From: Pseudomonadota bacterium
Lineage (GTDB): Bacteria > Myxococcota > Myxococcia > Myxococcales > Myxococcaceae
Assembly: GCA_023424585.1 (NCBI GenBank)
Contig: JAFADT010000697.1
Coordinates: 1 to 12,060, forward strand
DNA length: 12,060 nt
Direction: 5' to 3'
The position numbers and the translations under genes are program-made. The notes beneath the pieces are model-generated. The model was not told where the DNA came from. It saw only the letters and a list, made by a program, of their open reading frames with translations, and searched no databases. Below, piece after piece: positions 1-8,107 of the stretch; positions within the stretch are counted from its first letter, which is position 1; the number at the start of each line of letters is the position of its first letter.

Positions 1-1
1 G

Positions 2-991
2 GCCCGCACGCCGCGCGGCGGCGGGGCCTCCAGCGGTGGCGGGCTGTCCGCGGCCGAGCGCGCCCGCATCCGCCGTGAGACGCCGGGCCTGATGGCCAAC
101 CTGCGCCTGTTCTGGGCGGAGGCGAACTCCAAGGTTCGCGCGGGCGTGATGGCCGGCGGCGGCGTGGTGGTGCTGGGCCTCTTCGCGCTCCTGTACTGGC
201 TGGTGCTGGGCGGCGAGACCCAGGTGCAGAAGGGCGAGGAGCCCGTGCGCCTGTCCAACCAGCCCATCACGGACTCGTTCGGCCTGGGGGACGGTGTCAC
301 CTGGAACCGGCCGGACATGAAGGTCTTCGAGTGGGAGTTCGTCGCCGCGACGCGCGCGGTGGTCATCCTCCACTACCAGGCCCAGGGCATCTCCAAGGAC
401 GAGGTGGTGGTGAGCGTCAACGGCGTGGACGTGGGCAAGGTGCCCCCGGACACGCTGGCCAGCCAGGAGCGCTCGCTGGAGCTGATGATCCCGCCCCAGC
501 AGCTGCGCAAGGGCGAGCCCAACCGCATCATCTTCGACAACACCCGCAACCCGCCCGGCGAGGACACCTGGCGCATCTGGAACGTCTGGGTGGAGCGCGC
601 GCTCCTCCCCGAGCAGCTGTCCACGCAGCAGCTGCTACAGACGGCCAACGAGTCCTTCAAGAAGGGCCGCAAGAACTTCGACACGCCGGACATCGGGGCG
701 CGCAACCGCTACGAGGCCTGGAAGGCGTTCCGCGAGGCGTGGCTGATGCTGGAGGCCCACCCGGACCCCAAGCCGGACCTCTACTACGAGGCCCAGGAGG
801 CCATGAAGCGCGCCCAGCAGGAGCTGGACCGCACCTGCTCCAAGCTGCTGCTGGAGGTGGAGGGCTACTACAACCAGGGCCACTTCAAGCAGGCCGCCTC
901 CACGCTGGATCACATGCGCGAGTACTTCCCCGAGTACGACCAGCCGTGCGCCACGCGCGCGGAGAACAAGCGCATCGAGTACGGGCTGTAG
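2..991 (+). CDS. Single-pass membrane protein with beta-sandwich and TPR-like periplasmic region (5' truncated)
   Basis: The reading frame is open from base 2, so the gene very probably begins upstream; the first in-window ATG is at base 92. In-window residues 1-30 are a Gly/Ser/Arg-rich linker. Counting from the ATG at 92, a basic stretch precedes one hydrophobic helix (about residues 17-41), which predicts cytoplasmic N-terminus and periplasmic C-terminus. Residues about 85-168 alternate in a beta-sandwich-like way and resemble a galactose-binding or carbohydrate-binding-type fold. Residues about 175-290 are helical, and a TPR-like helix pair lies between Cys249 and Cys286, which could form a disulfide in the periplasm. 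The Gly/Ser linker before the membrane helix suggests a further cytoplasmic domain upstream; FHA is one possibility but none of it is visible. I do not recognise the family and assign no function. The stop is TAG at 989-991. Confidence is high that it codes, low for the domain calls. Confidence 0.82.
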   Translation, partial: ARTPRGGGASSGGGLSAAERARIRRETPGLMANLRLFWAEANSKVRAGVMAGGGVVVLGLFALLYWLVLGGETQVQKGEEPVRLSNQPITDSFGLGDGVTWNRPDMKVFEWEFVAATRAVVILHYQAQGISKDEVVVSVNGVDVGKVPPDTLASQERSLELMIPPQQLRKGEPNRIIFDNTRNPPGEDTWRIWNVWVERALLPEQLSTQQLLQTANESFKKGRKNFDTPDIGARNRYEAWKAFREAWLMLEAHPDPKPDLYYEAQEAMKRAQQELDRTCSKLLLEVEGYYNQGHFKQAASTLDHMREYFPEYDQPCATRAENKRIEYGL

Positions 992-1020
992 CGAAGCCCG
1001 TCGTCTAATGGACGGTGCAA

Positions 1021-1043
1021 CCCCACCGGAGAGGCAGGTGGGG
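1021..1043 (+). terminator. Perfect 7-bp hairpin after the first gene (possible terminator without U-tract)
   Basis: CCCCACC (1021-1027) and GGTGGGG (1037-1043) are exact inverted repeats around a 9-nt loop, starting 30 nt after the upstream stop. No T-run follows, so intrinsic termination is uncertain. If it is a transcription or RNA structure in the gap, it supports starting the next gene downstream at 1093, not at the in-frame GTG at 1015. Confidence 0.35.
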
Positions 1044-1092
1044 CCCGTCCCGGTTGCCGCTCCCCCTCCCCGTTCCCACCCTGAATGGGGTG

Positions 1093-2352
1093 ATGCCTGA
1101 GCGGGGCGGGGAGGAGGACCGGACGGAAGGGTGGGCGCCCGCGGCGCGCTCACAGGGGCTGGTGCCCGAGCACGGCCCGGTGTGGAGCCCCGGGGTGTCC
1201 CGGCGCCTGCTCGCCCGGTACTACCTGCCCCGGCGCCACAACACCCTCCAGGGCAATGCGTGCCGGCTCCTGCGCGACGGCGTGGAGGCCTACCCGGAGA
1301 TGCTGGAGGCCATCCGCCGGGCGCGCCGCTCCATCCGCCTGGAGACGTACATGTTCGTCACCGACGCGGTGGGCGAGCTCTTCGGCCAGGCGCTGGCGGA
1401 GGCCGCCGAGCGCGGCGTGCACGTGAAGGTGCTCTACGACGCGGTGGGCTCGTGGACCAGCCGCAGGAGCTTCTTCGAGTCCCTGCGCCAGCGCGGCGTG
1501 GACGTGCGGGCGTTCAAGCCCTTCAGCCTCCAGCGCGGGCTGCGCCACCTGCTGCGCCGGGACCACCGCAAGATCCTCGTGGTGGACGGGACGGTGGCCT
1601 TCACGGGCGGCGTGAACATCGCGGCGCACTGGGCCCCGGAGGGGCAGGGCGTGGCCTGGCGCGACGACGTGCTGCGGATTGAAGGCCCGGCGGTGCACGC
1701 GCTGGAGCGGCGCTTCCTGGCCACGTGGCGGATGATGTTCCGCGACCGCCTGAGCCGGCTGCGCCGGCGCATCCGCGGCGGGGGCCGGACGCTGGAGGCC
1801 CTGCCCCCCAAGGGCGACGTGGGGCTGGCGGTGTTGTCCAGCCGCCGCAGCATCCACCGCGCCTACCTGCACGCCATCCAGCGCGCGCGGAAGAGCGTGC
1901 TCATCGCCGCGGGCTACTTCGTGCCGGACCGGCGCATGGTGGCCGCGCTCAAGGACGCGGCCCGGCGGGGCGTGGAGGTGCGTCTGCTGCTCAACGGCGG
2001 CAAGAGCGACCACCCCTTCCTCGAGCACGCGACGCGCGCCTTCTACGAGCCGCTGATGGGCGCGGGGATCCGCATCTTCGAGTGGCGCCGGGGCGTGCTG
2101 CACGCCAAGACCGCCGTGGTGGACGGCGTGTGGGGCACCATCGGATCGTTCAATCTGGAACGGCTGTCGCTGGCCTTCAACCACGAGGTCAACGCCGTCT
2201 TCGCGGACCCCCGGCTGGGGCGTGACCTGGAGGACTCGTTCCGCCTGGATTGCGGCGACTGCCGCGAGGTGGACCTGGCCGCCTTCCGCCGCCGCCCCCT
2301 CTGGCAGAAGGCCGTGGAGCGCGTGCTGTACTTCTTCCGCAAGGTGCTCTGA
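1093..2352 (+). CDS. Cardiolipin synthase ClsB-like, phospholipase D superfamily
   Basis: Predicted to transfer phosphatidyl groups to make cardiolipin or related phospholipids at the inner membrane. With the ATG at 1093 it has 419 residues. It carries two HKD motifs of the form HxKxxxxD: H158-K160-D165 followed by GGVN, and H337-K339-D344 followed by GSFNLE. Phrases such as [15 protein letters not shown] and YFVPDRR match the layout of E. coli ClsB (about 413 residues). There are no N-terminal membrane helices, unlike ClsA. The first 54 or so residues are polar, basic and acidic, and precede the part that aligns with ClsB. Start choice is uncertain. No good Shine-Dalgarno precedes either ATG 1093 or GTG 1015; 1093 is preferred because it avoids the hairpin at 1021-1043 and uses ATG. 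GTG 1162 would give a length closer to the core family. A general PLD-type phosphodiesterase is the main alternative to cardiolipin synthase. Confidence 0.88.
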   Translation: MPERGGEEDRTEGWAPAARSQGLVPEHGPVWSPGVSRRLLARYYLPRRHNTLQGNACRLLRDGVEAYPEMLEAIRRARRSIRLETYMFVTDAVGELFGQALAEAAERGVHVKVLYDAVGSWTSRRSFFESLRQRGVDVRAFKPFSLQRGLRHLLRRDHRKILVVDGTVAFTGGVNIAAHWAPEGQGVAWRDDVLRIEGPAVHALERRFLATWRMMFRDRLSRLRRRIRGGGRTLEALPPKGDVGLAVLSSRRSIHRAYLHAIQRARKSVLIAAGYFVPDRRMVAALKDAARRGVEVRLLLNGGKSDHPFLEHATRAFYEPLMGAGIRIFEWRRGVLHAKTAVVDGVWGTIGSFNLERLSLAFNHEVNAVFADPRLGRDLEDSFRLDCGDCREVDLAAFRRRPLWQKAVERVLYFFRKVL

Positions 2353-2368
2353 GCAGGTCTGTAAGGCC

Positions 2369-2416
2369 AGGGTTCCAGCCAACCGTCCACCGCCTTCAAC
2401 GCGGTGCAGGAACCCT
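2369..2416 (+). other. Nested inverted repeats in the cls-acnA gap (possible terminator or leader structure)
   Basis: An outer exact 8-bp inverted repeat, AGGGTTCC (2369-2376) and GGAACCCT (2409-2416), encloses an inner exact 6-bp hairpin, CACCGC (2388-2393) and GCGGTG (2401-2406), with a 7-nt loop. The pairs together could fold into one arm with an asymmetric internal loop. It begins 16 nt after the stop of the phospholipase gene and is followed by only three Ts, so it could be a weak terminator for that gene. It also abuts the proposed acnA promoter, so an operator role is possible. Confidence 0.4.
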
Positions 2417-2445
2417 TTGCATGCCGGGGGGGACGCGCCTAGAAG
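2417..2445 (+). promoter_or_regulatory. Candidate sigma-70-type promoter of acnA
   Basis: TTGCAT (2417-2422) and TAGAAG (2440-2445) are separated by exactly 17 nt. They match 3 of 6 bases of TTGACA (the key TTG) and 4 of 6 of TATAAT. The spacer holds a run of seven Gs (2426-2432). Transcription would start near 2452, leaving a leader of about 30 nt that contains the acnA ribosome binding site. In such GC-rich DNA a partial match like this is suggestive only. Confidence 0.35.
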
Positions 2446-2480
2446 TTGCGTCATTCCGGCACGGAAGGACGGCAACGCAC

Positions 2481-5216
<2,736 letters not shown>

Positions 5217-5243
5217 GCCCTGCGGACGTCGCCCGCTGGTCTC

Positions 5244-5286
5244 GCGGCCCGGCCGCCCTCGCTTCACGGGAGGGTCGCCGGGCCGC
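5244..5286. terminator. Strong hairpin between convergent genes, likely bidirectional terminator
   Basis: GCGGCCCGGC (5244-5253) and GCCGGGCCGC (5277-5286) form an exact 10-bp stem. It continues inward, past one C-C mismatch and one G-U wobble, into CCCTC (5256-5260) paired with GAGGG (5270-5274), with a 9-nt loop. It lies 27 nt after the acnA stop and 14 nt beyond the end of the opposing HD-domain gene. Downstream on the + strand is the mildly T-rich CGTGTCTCTTG; there is no clear T-run on the other side. Confidence 0.7.
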
Positions 5287-5300
5287 CGTGTCTCTTGCGG

Positions 5301-5723
5301 CTACTCGGCGCGCAGGCGCGTCCAGGCGGCCACGTAGCGCGACAGGCGCTCCGCGTCCCTGGGCGTCACGTCCTTCAGCCGGCGCACGTCCATGTTGTCC
5401 TCCAGGTCCGCCAGCTTCACGCGGCGGGCCAGGGGGTGGGGGCGCAGCCGTTCGATGAAGGCCTCGTAGGTCTCGCCCTCGCGCTTCGTGAGGCAGTCCA
5501 GCGCGGAGAGGACGTCCTCCGGGTAGCCCAGCTCGCGCAGGCGCTCCAACGTGTAGGGCGTGTCCTCCACCACGTCGTGGAGGATGGCCGCGGTGCGCTC
5601 CGCGTCCGACGACAGGCGCAGCATCACCCGCAGGGGGTGGAGGATGTAGGGCTGGCCAGCCTTGTCGCGCTGACCCTGGTGCGCGGCCACCGCCAGGGCG
5701 ATGGCGTCTTCGAGCGTGGGCAT
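5301..5723 (-). CDS. Small HD-domain hydrolase, MESH1/SpoT-like (p)ppGpp pyrophosphohydrolase
   Basis: A 140-residue, single-domain protein that resembles the hydrolase half of RelA/SpoT enzymes and the stand-alone MESH1-type hydrolases, which remove the 3' pyrophosphate of (p)ppGpp with a bound Mn2+. Every expected landmark is visible: R19, H29 (in YILHP), H49-D50 and E53-D54 (in LHDVVEDT), and D106 with N110 four residues later (in KLADLEDN). These match R44, H53, H77-D78, E81-D82, D144 and N148 of Rel from Streptococcus. There is no synthetase, TGS or ACT domain. The ATG at 5721-5723 lacks a clear ribosome binding site; an in-frame GTG lies 15 nt upstream. The gene starts 31 nt after the pilX stop on the same strand, so it may be the last cistron of the pilus operon. 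NADPH phosphatase activity, reported for MESH1, or another nucleotide pyrophosphate substrate is the alternative. Confidence 0.85.
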   Translation of the reverse strand: MPTLEDAIALAVAAHQGQRDKAGQPYILHPLRVMLRLSSDAERTAAILHDVVEDTPYTLERLRELGYPEDVLSALDCLTKREGETYEAFIERLRPHPLARRVKLADLEDNMDVRRLKDVTPRDAERLSRYVAAWTRLRAE

Positions 5724-5754
5724 GGGAGAGAGCTTCGCACGCCCGGCGGCCGGC

Positions 5755-6381
5755 TCAACGGTTGAGGTTGCCGGAGCCCGTGCCGCCCGCCGACTGCGCC
5801 GTGTAGGCGTGGCCGCCGCCGTTGTACTGGAGGATGCCCTCCACGGCGAGCGCGTTGGGGTCCAGCTGGTTGCCGGCCCCCCGGCGCGGGATCAGCGTCT
5901 CGCTGATGCAGATGGCGCCCACCACCACCTGCTGATCATTGTCGCGGTCCCACGCCGGGGCGAGCGGCTTGAACTCGTCCTCGTTGTCCCGGATGTAGAG
6001 GTACACGTCGTCCTTGCCGTCGCCGTCCAGGTCCGCGAACAGCGCGGGGTTGGCCGTCTTGATGGCGGCGCGGCCGGCGGCGGTGCGCGGCTCGGCGGGG
6101 GACGGGTTGGTGGGCGAGGCGATGGGGTCGTAGATGGACGGCGCGCTCAGGAAGGCGTTCCACTGGCTGTAGTTGCGGCCGAAGTAGCCGCGCGCCAGCT
6201 GCAGGCCGCTCTCCGCGCAGCCCTGGCGCTGCCCCGTGCGGCTGAAGGTGACGGCGCGCGTGCGCTCGCTGCTGGCGTAGGCCATCACGCCCGCCACCAG
6301 CCCCAGCAGCACGGTGACGAGCAGCACGACGAGCAGCAGCGTGGCGCCTCGGGTGGCGCGGGAAGAAGGGCGCGGGGACAT
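5755..6381 (-). CDS. pilX: PilX-like type IV pilus minor pilin
   Basis: Minor pilin of the type IVa pilus priming/tip complex. With the ATG at 6379-6381 it has 208 residues: a basic 12-residue leader ending RATRG, cleaved before ATLLL, then a hydrophobic helix (about residues 13-37). Mature position 5 is Leu in place of Glu, as in PilX and its secretion-system counterpart GspK. Cys55 and Cys158 could form a disulfide. An acidic loop, DLDGDGKDD (117-125), resembles calcium-binding loops. Start choice: an in-frame GTG at 6409-6411 overlaps the pilW stop (GTGA), and another ATG lies at 6394-6396, but neither has a ribosome binding site. The ATG at 6381 has GAGG nine bases upstream and gives a leader of 12 residues, like those of PilV (12) and PilW (13). 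The gene follows pilW closely and precedes the HD-domain gene. The family call rests on the N-terminus, length and gene order. Confidence 0.82.
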   Translation of the reverse strand: MSPRPSSRATRGATLLLVVLLVTVLLGLVAGVMAYASSERTRAVTFSRTGQRQGCAESGLQLARGYFGRNYSQWNAFLSAPSIYDPIASPTNPSPAEPRTAAGRAAIKTANPALFADLDGDGKDDVYLYIRDNEDEFKPLAPAWDRDNDQQVVVGAICISETLIPRRGAGNQLDPNALAVEGILQYNGGGHAYTAQSAGGTGSGNLNR

Positions 6382-6390
6382 GGCGGAGGG

Positions 6391-6394
6391 CCTC
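6391..6394 (-). promoter_or_regulatory. Ribosome binding site deciding the pilX start
   Basis: On the - strand this reads GAGG, nine bases before the ATG at 6381-6379. It is the only Shine-Dalgarno-like site near the three in-frame starts of pilX (GTG 6411, ATG 6396, ATG 6381). Confidence 0.45.
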
Positions 6395-6407
6395 ATGGGA
6401 GATGGGC

Positions 6408-7511
6408 TCACAGGCTGGCCGAGGCCAGGTTGGGCAGCTCCGCCCGGCGCGAGAAGAGGCTGCGGAAGTAGCCGTCCGCGGGGCCCGCGGCCGGGAGGTG
6501 GTTCTCCACCGAGAGGGGCAGGTCCTCGGAGAGGACGGCCTCGTTGCGATTGTCGCGCCGGGGCGAGCGGCCGGTGGCCACCACGCTGACGCGCACGGAG
6601 CGCAGGCCCGGCGTGAACTCAGGCTTGAGGCCGTTCTGGAAGTCGTAGCGGGCCGGGTCGCCCGTGCTCGCGGCGTCCAGGCCGAAGGCCACCTGGAAGT
6701 CCTCCACGAAGTCCTGCACCACCACCGGGTCGCCCATGTCCACGAAGGGCCGCCCCGCCACGTCGGCGCCGGGCCTGCCCTCCGCGCGCATCAGCGCCTT
6801 GCGGCCGGTGCTCGTGTTGGTCCCGATGAAGAAGTGCAGCAGGCGCACCGGGTACACCAGGTCGCCGCGCTGGAAGCCGCCCTTGTGGGGCGCGTTGGAG
6901 AAGCCCGGCACGCCGGTCTCCAGGTAGCTCACCGTGGCGGTGGGCGGGGTGCTCGTCACGGACGCCTGGGTGAGCAGCGCGGCGCTCTTCATGTTGCTGG
7001 CCACCAGCATGGGGTTGGCGGGCTCGGCGCCGCTGGGCACGCCCACGCAGTTGACCTCCAGGGCGCCGGTGCCCGGCTTCACCACCGTCATCGCCGCGCC
7101 CGGCGCGCAGTCGCGGCCCAGGTAGTTGCGGTCCGGCACGACCAGCCACAGGTCGTCGCTGCCATCCACGCTCGGCACGTTGCCGGCCGTGGTGGCGGCG
7201 AGCACGCCCGCGCCCCCGCCGTCCCCGCCGAAGACGGGGTTGATGCGCTGGGGCGTTCCGTTGGACACCACCCAGAGGCCCTCGGACATGCCCGCGCCGG
7301 CCTGGCGCACCGCGGACAGCAGCGTCTCGCCCGCGAGCCGCGCGTTGTCGTGGCTGTCCGCCACGTGCTCGGTGTTGTGCACCACGCGCCCGCCCGCGAG
7401 CAGCAGGGCCGTGGCCGCCGCGAGGATGATGGTGGCGAGCGCCGCCGCGACCATCGTCTCCAGCAGCGTCATGCCGCGCGCCCGCGCGCCGGCTCCCGGG
7501 TGGCGGCTCAT
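6408..7511 (-). CDS. pilW: PilW-like type IV pilus minor pilin
   Basis: A 367-residue minor pilin predicted to be cleaved and N-methylated by the prepilin peptidase PilD and to sit in the pilus priming/tip complex in the inner membrane and at the pilus tip. The 13-residue leader ends ARARG; mature sequence starts MTLLETMVAAAL with Glu at mature position 5 (E18), then one hydrophobic helix to about residue 40. The large C-terminal domain is Gly/Val-rich with Cys135 and Cys155 as a likely disulfide pair. Size and placement between pilV and pilX fit PilW, the largest minor pilin. The ATG at 7509-7511 overlaps the pilV stop as ATGA, and GAGG (7522-7525) lies 10 nt upstream, so translation is probably coupled to pilV. 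GspJ-like pseudopilin is the structural counterpart, but the neighbouring PilY1 favours a pilus role. Confidence 0.88.
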   Translation of the reverse strand: MSRHPGAGARARGMTLLETMVAAALATIILAAATALLLAGGRVVHNTEHVADSHDNARLAGETLLSAVRQAGAGMSEGLWVVSNGTPQRINPVFGGDGGGAGVLAATTAGNVPSVDGSDDLWLVVPDRNYLGRDCAPGAAMTVVKPGTGALEVNCVGVPSGAEPANPMLVASNMKSAALLTQASVTSTPPTATVSYLETGVPGFSNAPHKGGFQRGDLVYPVRLLHFFIGTNTSTGRKALMRAEGRPGADVAGRPFVDMGDPVVVQDFVEDFQVAFGLDAASTGDPARYDFQNGLKPEFTPGLRSVRVSVVATGRSPRRDNRNEAVLSEDLPLSVENHLPAAGPADGYFRSLFSRRAELPNLASASL

Positions 7512-8107
7512 AGGACGAACACCTCGCTGTGCACGATGGCGCGCTCCAGGCTGTCGTTCTTGCGGTACGCGCGCGTCCAGAAGGTGAAGGGCAGGGCGCC
7601 CGCGGGCACCAGCGCCTGGGCCGCGGGGGGCAGGTCCTTGGGCAGCCCCTGCGTCACCAGCACCTCACGGCAGTAGACGTCGCGGGGCAGCACGGAGTCC
7701 GGCGTGGAGGCCGTGCAGGGCGTGCCGGCGGGCACGTCCAGCGCCGGCTCCACCTGGCCCGTGGGGCGCACGCGGAAGTAGGCGCCGGTGCCCACGTCGC
7801 CCGGCAGGGGCGCGCTGGGGTCCAGCTGCCAGGGCGCCGTGCCCAGGGCCAGCTCCGGCGGGAAGAGGGCGGGCCGGGGGATGGCCTGGTTGGCCAGGTC
7901 CGCCTTGGACGCGAGCCACAGCCGCTGCACGCGCGCCTCCAGCAGCATGCGCCGGCCCTGGAGCACCTGGCCGTCCTTCACGTCGCGCGTGGCGGCCACC
8001 ATGCCCATCACCGCGCCCACGGCGGCCAGCGCCAGGACGCTCATGGAGATGAGGACCTCCAGGAGGCCGCTGCCCCGCCGCGAGGCGGAAAGAGGAGGGG
8101 GGCTCAT
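7508..8107 (-). CDS. pilV: PilV-like type IV pilus minor pilin
   Basis: A 199-residue minor pilin with a 12-residue leader ending SASRRG, cleaved before SGLLEVLISMSV; Glu17 is at mature position 5. The hydrophobic helix runs to about residue 39. Cys131 and Cys146 probably form a small disulfide loop. GspI/PilV-type minor pilins have this length and this position between pilY1 and pilW. The ATG at 8105-8107 overlaps the pilY1 stop as ATGA, and AGAGG (8116-8120 on the - strand) lies eight bases upstream, so the start is well supported and translational coupling is likely. The frame stays open upstream inside pilY1, but that is explained by GC-rich codon bias. The assignment as PilV, as opposed to another E5-containing minor pilin such as FimU, rests on gene order and length. 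Confidence 0.87.
   Translation of the reverse strand: MSPPPLSASRRGSGLLEVLISMSVLALAAVGAVMGMVAATRDVKDGQVLQGRRMLLEARVQRLWLASKADLANQAIPRPALFPPELALGTAPWQLDPSAPLPGDVGTGAYFRVRPTGQVEPALDVPAGTPCTASTPDSVLPRDVYCREVLVTQGLPKDLPPAAQALVPAGALPFTFWTRAYRKNDSLERAIVHSEVFVL

Noticed and set aside
2405..2422. Sigma-54 (-24/-12) promoter before acnA
   Set aside because: A GG and a GC dinucleotide are present, but they are separated by 8 nt where 10 are required.
1150..2475. Open reading frame of 441 codons antisense to the phospholipase gene
   Set aside because: Same shadow effect; the sense frame has two HKD motifs and this one has only repetitive His/Ala/Val composition.
5724..5754. GCCGGC palindrome in the pilX-HD gap as a terminator
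   Set aside because: The best stem is about 4 bp with no T-run, which is expected by chance in DNA this GC-rich.
6402..7676. Long + strand reading frame across pilW
   Set aside because: It is antisense to a gene with a clear prepilin leader and has no recognisable motif.
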